NCBI GenBank assembly: GCA_900472675.1
Contig: UCJA01000004.1
Coordinates: forward strand, 200,578-264,577
Length of the DNA: 64,000 nt
Reading direction: 5' to 3'
Source: Hyphomicrobiales bacterium
GTDB taxonomy: Bacteria > Pseudomonadota > Alphaproteobacteria > Rhizobiales > Rhizobiaceae
Below, piece by piece: positions 29,928-39,460 of the stretch. The translations under genes and the position numbers were made by a program. The stretch's first letter is position 1. Each line of letters starts with the position of its first letter. The notes below the pieces were generated by a model. It searched no databases, was not told the origin of the DNA, and saw only the letters and a program-made list of their open reading frames with translations.

Positions 29928-30791
29928 ATGACAGCCATGTCCGCAGACCGCACCATGATCAAGATCGCGATGTCGGCTCCGTATCTCGCGCGCGAGGAAG
30001 AGCGTAATCTTGCCATTCGCTGGAAGGACAGCCAGGACCAGGATGCCCGCAACCAGATTGCCCTTGCCCATATGCGTCTGGTGATCGCCATGGCGTCGAA
30101 GTTTCGCGGCTTCGGCTTGCCGATGAGCGACCTCGTACAAGAGGGTTATGTAGGGCTGCTTGAGGCTGCGGCAAGGTTCGAGCCTGCACGCGACGTTCGT
30201 TTTTCCACCTATGCCAGCTGGTGGATCCGCGCTTCCATGCAGGATTACATCCTGCGCAACTGGTCGATCGTGCGTGGCGGGACGAGTTCTGCCCAGAAGG
30301 CGCTGTTCTTCAACCTGCGCCGGTTGCGCGCCAAGCTTGCCCGCGGCGATTCCAGCCTGACGGCCCGTGCCATCCACGAAGAGATTGCGGTCGCACTCGG
30401 CGTCAGCGTCTCCGACGTACAGACGATGGATGCCCGCCTGTCTGGCAACGACGCATCGCTGCAGGCCCCGACGATCACCGGCGACGCCGACAGCGGCGAA
30501 CGGCTCGACATGCTGGCGAGCGGCGAACCGCTGCCGGACGAACAGGTGTCCTTCATGATCGACGGCGAGCGCCGGATGAAGTGGCTGCAGGGCGCGCTCA
30601 CCAAGCTCAACGACCGTGAGAAGAAGATCATCCGGGCCCGCCGGCTGACGGACGACGGCGCGACGCTGGAAGCGCTGGGTGCCGAGCTCGGAATTTCCAA
30701 GGAGCGCGTCCGCCAAATCGAAAGCCGGGCGATCGAGAAGCTGAAGTCCGCTCTGGTGACATCCAACCCGCAGATGGCAATGATCGGTTGA
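29928..30791 (+). CDS. rpoH2: RNA polymerase sigma-32-type factor RpoH2
   Basis: 287 residues from ATG 29928, with ACGGAGAA upstream; the frame is open 46 codons further up but without a site. Sigma region 2 (FSTYASWWIRASMQDYILRNWS, quoted in part), the RpoH box (QKALFFNLRR) and region 4 helix-turn-helix (GISKERVRQIESRAIEKL) are in place. The N-terminus MTAMSADRTMIKIAMSAPYL is that of rhizobial RpoH2, not the MARNSLPS type of RpoH1. RpoH2 handles part of the general-stress and heat responses downstream of EcfG. A hairpin lies after the stop. Confidence 0.93.
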   Translation: MTAMSADRTMIKIAMSAPYLAREEERNLAIRWKDSQDQDARNQIALAHMRLVIAMASKFRGFGLPMSDLVQEGYVGLLEAAARFEPARDVRFSTYASWWIRASMQDYILRNWSIVRGGTSSAQKALFFNLRRLRAKLARGDSSLTARAIHEEIAVALGVSVSDVQTMDARLSGNDASLQAPTITGDADSGERLDMLASGEPLPDEQVSFMIDGERRMKWLQGALTKLNDREKKIIRARRLTDDGATLEALGAELGISKERVRQIESRAIEKLKSALVTSNPQMAMIG

Positions 30792-30799
30792 TCAGCCAG

Positions 30800-30820
30800 A
30801 CCGGTCGCCAGGCGACCGGT
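30800..30820. terminator. Hairpin between converging rpoH2 and the M48 gene
   Basis: The perfect stem ACCGGTCGC (30800-30808) / GCGACCGGT (30812-30820) is followed on the plus strand by TTGCACCTTT; the T-run is weak. Confidence 0.55.
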
Positions 30821-30828
30821 TTGCACCT

Positions 30829-32355
30829 TTATTCCGAAATGATCTTGACCCGGTCGCCAACCGAGAGCGTGGCGCCGGCCGGTAGCGCGTTGATCAGCTT
30901 GAAAAGATCGAGCTTACGGTCCGTGCCCATCATCCTGTTCGACAGGGACGCGATCGTGTCCTCCGTGCCGACCGTCACGACCCGAACCCGCAGCGGCTTC
31001 AGGCCGGCAATCTCTTCCGGCGTCATCCGCCTGAAGCTGTTGCGCATGGTCTCGGCGGTCGTGTCCAGCGTGGTATTGCCCTTCGGCACCGCCGTCAGGA
31101 AGCGGAACAGCTGGTCGTTGACGCGGATAACCGTGACGTCGAAATCCCAGCGATCCGCAGAGGCTCGCGCGGTTGCGGCAGGCAGGCCGGCAACCGTGGT
31201 CTGCTTGACTGTTTCCGGCTGCAGGCCGGCGACCCAGCCGCTGGTCAGATAATTCGCAAGGTTTGTGGTATCCCCGGCAGCAACGCCGTCGAAGCGGATC
31301 GCGGTTTCGCCCGGTCCGGTCGCCAGAACCGCTTCGACCTTGTTGTCGATGCGGAAATCGGGCGGCACGTCGAAGCGGATGCCGAGGCCACCGTGCAGGA
31401 AGGTCTGTCCGCGCACATAGCCTTCCTGGGGGCTGTCGCCGTAGAGCAGTCCGTCGATCCCGGCCAGGAAGTAATCGCGACCACGGTCGCCGACCTGGCC
31501 CTCCTGGCCAAAATTGCGGGCATGGCGACGTGCGAGATCGACGCGCTGCGCCGAGTTCGGGTGGCTCGACAGGAAGTCGAGGCTCTGGTCGCTGTCGGGG
31601 TCGACCGAGGAATAGCGGGCGTAGGCCGCCATGGAATCCAGAAAGCGGGCAGCGGCGTAAGGGTCGTAGCCGGCTTCACCCAGCATGCGTACGCCGATCA
31701 CGTCTGCCTGCAGTTCCTGCTGGCGGGAAAATGCGGCCAAGCGCAGCTTGCCGCGCGCGAGCGCCTGCTTGCCGGCGAGGTCGCTCGACAGGACTTCCGC
31801 CACCACCCGGCTGGCGATCACTTCCGCCTCCTCGCGGCGCTGCCGCTCGATGCCGTGGTTGGCGGTCACATGGCCCATCTCGTGGGAAAGCACGGCTGCA
31901 ACTTCGGATGCGTCGTTGGCGAGCGCCAGAAGGCCACGGGTGACGTAGAGATAGCCGCCCGGAAGCGCAAAGGCGTTGATGGCGGGGGAATTCAGAATGG
32001 TGATGCGGAAGGACTGGTTCGGGTTTTCCGAGACGGCGGTCAGCGCGCCGGCAATGCGGGCAACCAGGCGCTCGGTCTTCGGGTCCTTATACTCTCCGCC
32101 ATAGCTGGCGACGATGCGCGGATGCTCGCGTGCGCCCATCTGCGCGCGTGGATCGTTCTTCTGGACCTCGTCGACGATCTGCGGATTATCGGAGGGGGCG
32201 ACATTCGGCGTGTAGGCCTGGTCGAACATGGACTGGCAGCCGGAGAGCAGCACGGCCAGTGCCGAGGCGGCCACGATGCTGCGAAGGCGACGCGCAGATC
32301 GGCCAAGCGGAAGGCCACGCCATCCACACCCACCTTTCCTCGTCTGTCGCTCCAT
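30829..32355 (-). CDS. M48-family metalloprotease lipoprotein (BepA/LoiP-like)
   Basis: About 508 residues. A lipoprotein signal (LLSGC, after a basic lead), an M48 peptidase domain with the zinc motif SHEMGHVTANH (about residue 157) and the downstream Glu region (QQELQADVIG), and then a C-terminal domain ending in a LysM-like stretch (VGTEDTIASLSNRM ... SVGDRVKI). Likely a periplasmic protease/chaperone that maintains outer-membrane proteins. The start is taken at ATG 32355; ATG 32379 is in frame. It is beside rpoH2, converging on it. Confidence 0.88.
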   Translation of the reverse strand: MERQTRKGGCGWRGLPLGRSARRLRSIVAASALAVLLSGCQSMFDQAYTPNVAPSDNPQIVDEVQKNDPRAQMGAREHPRIVASYGGEYKDPKTERLVARIAGALTAVSENPNQSFRITILNSPAINAFALPGGYLYVTRGLLALANDASEVAAVLSHEMGHVTANHGIERQRREEAEVIASRVVAEVLSSDLAGKQALARGKLRLAAFSRQQELQADVIGVRMLGEAGYDPYAAARFLDSMAAYARYSSVDPDSDQSLDFLSSHPNSAQRVDLARRHARNFGQEGQVGDRGRDYFLAGIDGLLYGDSPQEGYVRGQTFLHGGLGIRFDVPPDFRIDNKVEAVLATGPGETAIRFDGVAAGDTTNLANYLTSGWVAGLQPETVKQTTVAGLPAATARASADRWDFDVTVIRVNDQLFRFLTAVPKGNTTLDTTAETMRNSFRRMTPEEIAGLKPLRVRVVTVGTEDTIASLSNRMMGTDRKLDLFKLINALPAGATLSVGDRVKIISE

Positions 32356-32555
32356 GATCTCTTGGCCTGCTACCGGCATCGGCTGGGGTTCTCCGCAAGC
32401 TCCATGCTGCGTCTGGTCGACTTAGCGATATTTGCGTCAGATGCACAGACAGTCTTGCCGAAATATGTGTGACCGTGCCGTTTGCCAACACCCCAAAGCG
32501 CAATTCGGCGATGCCATTCCGGAACGTCCAAATTGTGGCACCGCAAGGTCGTCGC

Positions 32556-33263
32556 TCAGGGGAGGAGGAACTGGGTCAGTGCCGGCAGATCCCGCTGCAG
32601 CAGAAATTTCTGCTTCGCCCCCTGATAGGCCACGGCGCCGGCTTCTACGAAAATCACGTGATCGGCGAGGCGTGCAACCTCATGCGGGTCATGGGTGACG
32701 ATCAGCACGGTGTTGCCGGTTTCGCGGTGGAGATCAAGCAGCAGGTCGGCCATGGAGGATCTGAGCCCCGGATCGAGCGCCGCGAAGGGCTCGTCCAGCA
32801 GCAGCACGGGCCTGCGGCGGACGAGAGCCCGTGCGAAGGCGACGCGCTGGCGTTCGCCGCCCGACAGCGTTCCCGGCTTTCGCTTTTCAAAGCCTTCGAG
32901 CCCGACGCGCCGCAGAGCGGTGGCGATGGCCTCACGGTCGGTGGGCGAAAGCTTCAGCGATGGCGATATGCCGAGCCCGATGTTGGTGGCGACATCCAGA
33001 TGGGCAAAGAGATTGTTGTCCTGGAACACCAGCGACACGGGCCGTTCCGACGGGTGGTTTGTCGTCACGTCAACGCCTGCGACGAGGATGCGGCCCGTAT
33101 CCGGGGTTTCGAAGCCGGCGACGAGGTTCAGCAGTGTCGACTTGCCGGCGCCGGAGGGACCGATCACGGCCGTCACGGCTGCCGCCGGCATGTCGCAGGC
33201 AAAGCGGAAAGTGTGGCTGCCGAGGACCAGCGTGACGTCATCGATGCGGATACCCCCGGTCAT
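32556..33263 (-). CDS. thiQ: Thiamine ABC transporter ATPase
   Basis: 235 residues, the ATPase of the thiamine/TPP importer ThiBPQ. Walker A GPSGAGKS, Q-loop, signature LSGGERQR, Walker B VLLLDEPFAALD and H-loop THDPHE are in order. Its ATG overlaps the thiP stop by four bases (ATGA), so translation is coupled. Assigned as thiQ because of thiB and the TPP riboswitch at the head of the operon. Confidence 0.93.
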   Translation of the reverse strand: MTGGIRIDDVTLVLGSHTFRFACDMPAAAVTAVIGPSGAGKSTLLNLVAGFETPDTGRILVAGVDVTTNHPSERPVSLVFQDNNLFAHLDVATNIGLGISPSLKLSPTDREAIATALRRVGLEGFEKRKPGTLSGGERQRVAFARALVRRRPVLLLDEPFAALDPGLRSSMADLLLDLHRETGNTVLIVTHDPHEVARLADHVIFVEAGAVAYQGAKQKFLLQRDLPALTQFLLP

Positions 33264-34876
33264 GCATTCTCCTCGCGGCGGCCGGCGGTGCCAAGGATCG
33301 CCAAGGCCAGGCAGACCATGGCAAGCAGGAAGGCCAGCCCGTCTGCATCATTGCTGCGGTAGCTCGAGAGCCGGCTGTAGACCAGCCAGGGGAGCGTGGT
33401 GAGGTCGCTGGAGCCAAACAGGGCGACAGCGCCGAGATCGCCGAGCGAGAGCGCCATGGCAAAGGATGCGGCGGTGAGAAGGGGTCTTGCGAGCACATGC
33501 AGGTCGATCCGCCAGAGCCGCGGCCAGCCGGAAAGGCCAAGGCTTGCGGCCAGCCGGGCGGTCCGCGTGCGGTGCGTTGTGACGGCCGGGGCCAGGACCC
33601 GCATCACGAAGGGAAGCGCCATCAAAGCGTTGATGATGGCGACCAGCGCCGGTGCGTAAGGGGCGACGGGTCCGAGAGGGCGAAGCACGAGGAACCAGCC
33701 GGTGCCGAGCACGACGGGCGGAACCAGCAGAACGAGCGCCGATGTGGCCGACAGGCTGGCTGAGAAACCGCGCGCAAGCGGGCCGGGGCGCTTCATGTCG
33801 GCGACCGCCTGACGGGCGGAGAGGATGGCCATGGATGCAGCAACCGCCAGCAGTGCTGCGGCGACGGCGATCTTGCCGCTAGTCCACAGCGCTCTGGCGA
33901 AGGCGTCGCTGGTGGCAAGGCGCCAGAGATCGGCGGTCAGGCCGGCTGCGGCAATGGCGGCGAGCGGCATGACGAGGAAGGCAGTTGCCAGCAGGATGAC
34001 CGCAGCGTCGCCGATCCTTGCTCCCCAGGTAATTCCATCCAGACGGCGGATGGTGCGGCCGCCGGTCGTGCCACTGTCTTCGGGGGCGGGGATGAAGGCC
34101 ATGACGGCGAGGATGGCGCCGGTGACGCCGATCTGCAGGAAGGCAAGTGCGATCGCTCGTGGCGGATCGAAATCGAAGCGCAGAGACTGGTAGATCGCCA
34201 CTTCCAGCGTGGTGGCCGCCGGGCCGCCGCCGAGCATGAGGACGAGCGTGAAACTGGTGGCGCAGAGCATGAAGATCAGGCCGGCAATGCCGGGCACGAC
34301 CTGCCTTAGCGCAGGCCATTCGACAAAGCGGAAAACGGAGGCGCGGCGCATGCCGAGGCCCGCCGACAGCAGCCAGTATTCAGCGGGCAGCCGTTCGAGC
34401 GCCGCCAGCATGAGGCGGACGGCGAGCGGCATGTTGAAGAAGACGTGGGCGAGAAGAATGCCCGAAATTCCGTAGATGCTGATCGGCTCGGCAAGGCCCG
34501 CGGCCGTCAGCCCCTTGTTGACAATACCCTGGCGGCCCCAGATGCCGAGCAGACCCAGGGCCCCGATCAACACCGGCAGCCCCATGGGCAGTGCCATCAG
34601 GCGGACGATCCAGACGCGACCGGGAAAGCGGGGCTGGCGGGCCAGCGCCAGCGCCACCGGAATGGCAAACAGGATGGAGAGGCCCGTGGAGAGGCTCGCC
34701 TGCAGCAGCGTGAACCGCAGGACGCTTGCGGTATAGGCGCTGAACAGCCGGGCTTCCGTGGCGCCGGTGTCCCAGGCGAGCAGCGGCAGGACGGCCATGG
34801 CAACGAACAGCGTCACGGCGGAAAGAACCGTCGCACCATAGGCGAGGCCTCGCCGTCGTTCCGCCGTCGTCAGCAT
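33260..34876 (-). CDS. thiP: Thiamine ABC transporter permease
   Basis: A 538-residue inner-membrane protein with about 12 hydrophobic segments formed by two fused permease domains, the two-in-one layout usual for ThiP. Start ATG 34876 (MLTTAERRRGLAYG), four bases after the thiB stop. It is translated in a tight operon with thiB and thiQ. Confidence 0.93.
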   Translation of the reverse strand: MLTTAERRRGLAYGATVLSAVTLFVAMAVLPLLAWDTGATEARLFSAYTASVLRFTLLQASLSTGLSILFAIPVALALARQPRFPGRVWIVRLMALPMGLPVLIGALGLLGIWGRQGIVNKGLTAAGLAEPISIYGISGILLAHVFFNMPLAVRLMLAALERLPAEYWLLSAGLGMRRASVFRFVEWPALRQVVPGIAGLIFMLCATSFTLVLMLGGGPAATTLEVAIYQSLRFDFDPPRAIALAFLQIGVTGAILAVMAFIPAPEDSGTTGGRTIRRLDGITWGARIGDAAVILLATAFLVMPLAAIAAAGLTADLWRLATSDAFARALWTSGKIAVAAALLAVAASMAILSARQAVADMKRPGPLARGFSASLSATSALVLLVPPVVLGTGWFLVLRPLGPVAPYAPALVAIINALMALPFVMRVLAPAVTTHRTRTARLAASLGLSGWPRLWRIDLHVLARPLLTAASFAMALSLGDLGAVALFGSSDLTTLPWLVYSRLSSYRSNDADGLAFLLAMVCLALAILGTAGRREENA

Positions 34877-34880
34877 GGTT

Positions 34881-35891
34881 TTACTTTGCGCTCATGGCGG
34901 CCAGCCATTCGTCGATCCAGGCCTGGCGGTTCTTCGCCACTTCGTCCGATCCCATCAGGAAGGTCTTTTGCGGCTGGACGAGCTTGCCGAAGGCGTCGGG
35001 CAGGGCCTGATCGGTTTTGGTGGCGGGCATCATCCAGTTGGTGGTGGGGATCACGTCCTGGAAGCCGGGGGTGATCATGAAGGTCAGGAACTGGCGGGCG
35101 AGATCCTTGTTCTTTGCCGTCTTCAGCATGCCGGCCACTTCGATCTGGATGTAGTGCCCTTCATAGAAGCTGGCGGCCTGATAGCGGTCGGTCTTTTCCT
35201 CGACCATGTGGTAGGCCGGCGAAGTGGTATAGGAGAAGACCATCGGCACTTCGCCCTTGGTGAAGAGGCCGTAGGCTTCCGACCAGCCGGGGGTGACGGT
35301 CAAAATGCGCTTGCTGAGCTTCGCCCAGGCTTCCGGGGCCTTGTCGCCATAGACCGACTTGACCCAGAGCAGCAGGCCGAGGCCCGGCGTCGAGGTACGG
35401 GGGTCCTCGATGGCGATCTTTTGCGAGGGGTCACCCTCGACCAGATCCTTGAGGCTTTTGGGCGGGTTCTTGACCACCTGCGTGTCGTAGATCACGGCGA
35501 AATGGGCATAGTCATAGGGAATGAAGGTGTCGTCGGCGTAGTTGCCGGGAACGGCGACGGCCTTGGTGTCGAGGCCCGATGCTTCGAACAGGCCGGTGCC
35601 CTTGGCTTCGCTGATGAGGTTGGTATCGAGGCCGAGCACGACGTCGGCTTCGGTCTTGTCGCCTTCGAGCTTCAGGCGGGTGAGAAGGGCAACGCCATCC
35701 TCGACGCTGACGAAGTTGACCGTGCAGCCGCAGGTCGTTTCGAAGGCGGCCTTCACCTTGGGGCCGGGACCCCATTCGGCGGTAAAGCTTTCATAGGTGT
35801 AGACGGTCAGCGTCTTCTGCTGCGCAACTGCGGACGACGCAGCCGACAGCGCGGCGGCTGCCGCAAGGAGAGAAATGAGAGTCCTGCGCAT
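34881..35891 (-). CDS. thiB: Thiamine-binding periplasmic protein
   Basis: A 336-residue solute-binding protein with a Sec signal (about 1-23, cut near AVAQQ) and the ThiB motif series beginning [10 protein letters not shown]. It captures thiamine and its phosphates in the periplasm and delivers them to ThiPQ. The start ATG 35891 has AGGAGG six bases upstream and lies about 50 bases after the TPP riboswitch. Confidence 0.95.
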   Translation of the reverse strand: MRRTLISLLAAAAALSAASSAVAQQKTLTVYTYESFTAEWGPGPKVKAAFETTCGCTVNFVSVEDGVALLTRLKLEGDKTEADVVLGLDTNLISEAKGTGLFEASGLDTKAVAVPGNYADDTFIPYDYAHFAVIYDTQVVKNPPKSLKDLVEGDPSQKIAIEDPRTSTPGLGLLLWVKSVYGDKAPEAWAKLSKRILTVTPGWSEAYGLFTKGEVPMVFSYTTSPAYHMVEEKTDRYQAASFYEGHYIQIEVAGMLKTAKNKDLARQFLTFMITPGFQDVIPTTNWMMPATKTDQALPDAFGKLVQPQKTFLMGSDEVAKNRQAWIDEWLAAMSAK

Positions 35892-35943
35892 CTGCGCCTC
35901 CTGTGTTACGTTGCACGGGGAATAGGCGCTGATGAAGAGCCGT

Positions 35944-36034
35944 CTAATCCCTCCGCCGGTGTTAACCGGATCAGGTTCCGCGGGTTGGCGTTACGCCTCT
36001 CAGCCCTGCGTAAAGCAAAGCACCCCGTTAGAGC
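35944..36034 (-). promoter_or_regulatory. TPP riboswitch (THI element) of thiBPQ
   Basis: Minus-strand RNA contains the conserved parts in order: GGGGTGCT (right end), GGCTGAGA, AACCCGCGGAACCTGATC and the closing GGCGGAGGGA. It is oriented toward thiB. Probable mechanism: hiding the thiB ribosome site or ending transcription when thiamine pyrophosphate is present. Confidence 0.97.
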
Positions 36035-36081
36035 GGTTTGAGATGTAGCGGCCTTGCCAGGACCTGGCAAGAGTGTCGCAT

Positions 36082-36534
36082 TCAGGCGTGAAGCTGGCGG
36101 AAGACCTTGAGTTCACGCGGGACCATGGCGATTCCACCGAGACGGTTGGCGATGGCGTAGTCGATGGTCTTTTCGACCACCTCCGGCATGACCGGCTTGG
36201 TCAGCACGCCGAGCGATCCGGCAACGCCGTCCTTCACGTCCTCGGGGTTGGCAGTCATGAAGATGACGGTGATGCCGTACATTTCGGCCAGTTCCCGACC
36301 GATATCGGGACCGGTGCGGCCGTCCGCGAGATTGACGTCGACCAGGGCGATGTCGGCGCAGGCGCCCAGCGCCAATGCGTGCTTTCGGGCGCTGGCAAAG
36401 CCTGCCACCTTGAGACCCATGCCTTCAACCGTTTCAGCGACATCGAGAGCGATCAGAAACTCGTCCTCGACGATCAGAACCCGCTGATCCATTGCTTCAC
36501 TGGCCAGCCGACGACGCACAACATTGGTCAGCAT
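36082..36534 (-). CDS. Receiver-only response regulator
   Basis: 150 residues with a single CheY-like receiver domain (VLIVEDE ... phospho-acceptor Asp in IALVDVNLADG ... MTAN ... TKPV), with no output domain. The start is taken at ATG 36534 with GGGGAC upstream; ATG 36492 (MDQRVLIVEDE) is an alternative. Such single-domain regulators often act in phosphorelays, including the rhizobial general stress response. A near-consensus EcfG promoter lies 77 bases upstream. No histidine kinase is adjacent. It is separate from the thiamine operon, which starts after it in the same direction. Confidence 0.82.
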   Translation of the reverse strand: MLTNVVRRRLASEAMDQRVLIVEDEFLIALDVAETVEGMGLKVAGFASARKHALALGACADIALVDVNLADGRTGPDIGRELAEMYGITVIFMTANPEDVKDGVAGSLGVLTKPVMPEVVEKTIDYAIANRLGGIAMVPRELKVFRQLHA

Positions 36535-36610
36535 TGGAAGTCCCCATTCGGTTGTTCGGTTCAAGGCCGGCCGATGCGTCATTCCAGACTATCAACCGTT
36601 ATGCCCTTCC

Positions 36611-36636
36611 AACCGCGCATGGGACACTTATGTTCC
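36611..36636 (-). promoter_or_regulatory. Probable EcfG-type promoter of the receiver-only regulator
   Basis: On the minus strand GGAAC (36636-36632), 17 bases, GGTT (36614-36611). The -35 is perfect and the spacer allowed; the -10 reads GGTT rather than CGTT (one mismatch). Confidence 0.5.
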
Positions 36637-36729
36637 GTTGTACTACATTAAAAGTATGTATAACTTTTTGTTAAGCCTAACAATAACTTAACCGTCACAT
36701 TGGTAAGCTTCCGTCGAAGCTGAGGCGGC

Positions 36730-38556
36730 TTACCCCTGCAGCTGCTCGCGCAGCATTTCCAGCTCCATCCATTCCTCTTCCATCTTGGTCACTTTGCCGC
36801 GCAGTTTTTCGACTTCCTTGGCAAGCGCGTTGAAAGCGGCAGGATCCTTTGAAAAAAGCTTCGGGTCGGCCATCTTCAGTTCGCGGGCAGTGATCTCGGC
36901 TTCGGCCTTGGCGATCTCCTTCGGAATGTTTTCAAGCGCATAGGTCTGCTTGAAGGAGAGTTTGACCTTGCCCTTGTTGCCGCCCTGGCTGGCGTTGGAG
37001 CCGCCACCGGTGCGCGCCTTTTCGGCCTTGGCTGCCTTGCGCAGTTCGTCGGCGACGCCCTTGCGCTGTTCCAGCATGTCGGAGTAACCGCCGGCATATT
37101 CGATCCAGCGGCCGTCGGGCGCATCCGGGTTCATCGGCGCGATGGTCGAGGTGACGGTGCGGTCGAGGAAGTCGCGGTCATGGCTGACGAGGATGACGGT
37201 GCCAGCGAAGCTCGCGACGGTTTCCTGCAAAAGGTCGAGCGTTTCGATATCGAGGTCGTTGGTCGGTTCGTCGAGGATGAGCAGATTGGTCGGCCGCGAG
37301 AGAATGCGGGCGAGCATCAGTCGGGCACGTTCGCCGCCCGACAGCTTCTTGATCGGCGTGCGGGCCTGTTCTGGCGCAAACAGGAAGTCCTTCATGTAGC
37401 CGGTGACGTGGCGCTGCTCGCCGTTGACGATCAGGCTTTCGCCGCGGCCGTCGGTCAGGTAGTGGGCGAGCGTCTCTTCGGGATCGAGATCCTCCCGCTT
37501 CTGGTCGAGCGTGGCGATTTCCAGATTGGTGCCGAGCTTGACCTTGCCGCTGTCGGGCTTCAGCTGGCCGGTCAGCATCTTTAGGAGCGTCGTCTTGCCG
37601 GCGCCGTTCGGGCCGACGAGGCCGATGCAATCGCCACGGTGGACGCGGATCGAGAAGGGCGCAACGATGCTGCGCTCGCCATAGGACTTGGTGATCAGCT
37701 CGGCCTCGATGACCAGCTTGCCGGATTCCTGCACGTCGGAAATGTTGGCGTTGACCGAGCCCTGCGGCCCCTTATGGCCGCGATAATCGGCGCGCAGGGT
37801 CTGCAGATCGCCCAGCCGGCGCATGTTGCGCTTGCGGCGCGCGGTGACGCCGTAGCGCAGCCAGTGTTCTTCGCGCTCGATCTGCTTGCCGAGCTTGTGC
37901 TGTTCCAGCTCTTCCTGTTCGAGCACCGTATCGCGCCAGGCCTCGAAGAAGCCGAAGCCCTTGTCGAGGCGACGCGAGGTGCCGCGATCGAGCCAGACGG
38001 TGGCGGTCGAGACCTTTTCCAGGAAGCGACGGTCATGGGAAATGACGACGATGGCGCTGCGGGTCTTCTGCAGCTCGCCTTCCAGCCACTCGATGGTGGG
38101 CAGGTCGAGATGGTTGGTCGGCTCGTCAAGCAGCAGGATGTCAGGCTCAGGCGCCAGCACACGGGCAAGAGCCGCGCGGCGGGCTTCGCCGCCCGACAGG
38201 CTGTTGGGGTCTTCCTCGCCGGTCAGGCCCAGATGCGAGAGCAGGTAGGTCAGCCGGTAGGGATCGTCCCCCAGCGTCAGGCCTTCTTCGGCATAGGAGA
38301 GCACCGTCTTGTGATCACCGAAATCGGGCGCCTGCTCGAGATAGCGGATGGTCGAGGATGGGTGCCGAAACACTTCGCCGGACTGCGCTTCCACCATGCC
38401 GGCAGCGATCTTCAGGAGGGTCGACTTGCCCGAGCCGTTGCGGCCGACCAGCGAGATCTTGTCCCCGGGTTCGACCTGGAAATTGGCACCGGCCAGCAGC
38501 GGCGCGCCGCCGAAGGACAGAAAGATGTCGTCGAGTTTCAGAATGGGAGGGGCCAA
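36730..38556 (-). CDS. ABC-F family ATPase (Uup-like)
   Basis: 608 residues with two ATPase domains in one chain and no membrane segment: Walker A GRNGSGKS and GPNGAGKT, signatures LSGGEARR and LSGGERAR, Walker B ILLLDEPTNHLD and LILDEPTNDLD. Between them is the P-site tRNA interaction linker region, and the C-terminus is a charged coiled coil (about 540-605), as in Uup. ABC-F proteins act on ribosomes. The start is three bases after the thiN stop, so the two are co-transcribed. Confidence 0.9.
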   Translation of the reverse strand: MAPPILKLDDIFLSFGGAPLLAGANFQVEPGDKISLVGRNGSGKSTLLKIAAGMVEAQSGEVFRHPSSTIRYLEQAPDFGDHKTVLSYAEEGLTLGDDPYRLTYLLSHLGLTGEEDPNSLSGGEARRAALARVLAPEPDILLLDEPTNHLDLPTIEWLEGELQKTRSAIVVISHDRRFLEKVSTATVWLDRGTSRRLDKGFGFFEAWRDTVLEQEELEQHKLGKQIEREEHWLRYGVTARRKRNMRRLGDLQTLRADYRGHKGPQGSVNANISDVQESGKLVIEAELITKSYGERSIVAPFSIRVHRGDCIGLVGPNGAGKTTLLKMLTGQLKPDSGKVKLGTNLEIATLDQKREDLDPEETLAHYLTDGRGESLIVNGEQRHVTGYMKDFLFAPEQARTPIKKLSGGERARLMLARILSRPTNLLILDEPTNDLDIETLDLLQETVASFAGTVILVSHDRDFLDRTVTSTIAPMNPDAPDGRWIEYAGGYSDMLEQRKGVADELRKAAKAEKARTGGGSNASQGGNKGKVKLSFKQTYALENIPKEIAKAEAEITARELKMADPKLFSKDPAAFNALAKEVEKLRGKVTKMEEEWMELEMLREQLQG

Positions 38557-38559
38557 GGG

Positions 38560-39210
38560 TCAGACTCCGGAAAGGTCATAGGGGCGGGCCAGCAGCAGGG
38601 CCTCGCCGTGTGTCAAATGGATCTCCACCGAGCCTTCCGCAACATTGGAAACCGTGCGGGAAGAGCCGAAGGGAAGGCGGAAGCCTTCAAGCGGATAGCG
38701 TGCGCCGAGAATATCGAGGCCTTCCAGCGTCGACAGCCCGAGGATTGAAAACAGCGAGCCCTTGGGCAGGTCGAGCGTCCGGCGGCCGGGCAGCAGCGGC
38801 ACCGCCTCCTCGTCGCCCGAGGTCAGGAGAACATCCAGCCCCTGGATCGCGAGGCTGACCGCATGAAACAGGTGCTGGAGCGCATGGTCGCTGCGTTCGC
38901 CGCCGAGTGCTCCGGCAAAGATCAGCCGGTTCGCGCCCCGGGCAATCGCCTCGGCGGTGGCGATCTCGCCGTCCGTCTCGCTTTTCGCGGCGGGGTAGGG
39001 CTGGCGGGGAACGTCCGGCCACTGTTGCGACAGCGCATCATTGGTTGAATCGAAATCCCCCACCCAGAGCTCCGGCACGGCGCCCAAGGCTGCCGCATGC
39101 CGCATGCCGCTATCGGCCGCGATGAAGCGGCTGCCGGCAACGGCGCTTTGCAGCCGCGGGGTCAGGCGAAGGTCGCCGCCAAGCAGGATTGTGAAGGTGG
39201 TCTGGATCAT
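38560..39210 (-). CDS. thiN: Thiamine pyrophosphokinase
   Basis: 216 residues from ATG 39210 (MIQTTFTILLGGDLRLTP); the frame is open 34 codons further up but without support. Thiamin pyrophosphokinase motifs GDFDSTND and the SETDGEIATAEA segment are present, and the C-terminal part forms the thiamine-binding beta domain. It converts imported thiamine to TPP and so completes the uptake operon 3 kb away, but no TPP riboswitch precedes it. Confidence 0.92.
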   Translation of the reverse strand: MIQTTFTILLGGDLRLTPRLQSAVAGSRFIAADSGMRHAAALGAVPELWVGDFDSTNDALSQQWPDVPRQPYPAAKSETDGEIATAEAIARGANRLIFAGALGGERSDHALQHLFHAVSLAIQGLDVLLTSGDEEAVPLLPGRRTLDLPKGSLFSILGLSTLEGLDILGARYPLEGFRLPFGSSRTVSNVAEGSVEIHLTHGEALLLARPYDLSGV

Positions 39211-39337
39211 AGGCTCTGCCCATAGCGCAAAGCAGGGGGCAAGGGAAAGCGCCGGTTTGCCCTCATGCCTTCCGGCGGATGATTTTGCCGCCATTGACCT
39301 GCCGGAGAGCAAGGCTTATCTGATGAAACGAGAATTC

Positions 39338-39390
39338 CGTGGTGATTTGGCCGGCCGGCTTGCAGCCACGTAAAAAAAGTCGCTAAAGGG
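39338..39390 (+). promoter_or_regulatory. SAM-II riboswitch of metA
   Basis: The 53-base element opens with CGTGGTGATTTGG, has the pairing CGTGG (39338-39342) / CCACG (39366-39370), and ends with the pseudoknot strand AGTCGCTAAAGGG. This is the SAM-II (metA RNA) pattern of alphaproteobacteria. It lies 70 bases before metA and should shut metA down when S-adenosylmethionine is plentiful. Confidence 0.95.
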
Positions 39391-39460
39391 CCGCGAGAAG
39401 ACCCCTTCCCACGGTCCGTATGCGCCTTTTTCCGGCGGCCTCTGCGAAATGGGTTGTACC

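Noticed and set aside
36668..36683. TTGTTA / TAACAA hairpin downstream of the ABC-F gene
   Set aside because: No T-run in the direction of ABC-F; more likely chance in an AT-rich promoter region.
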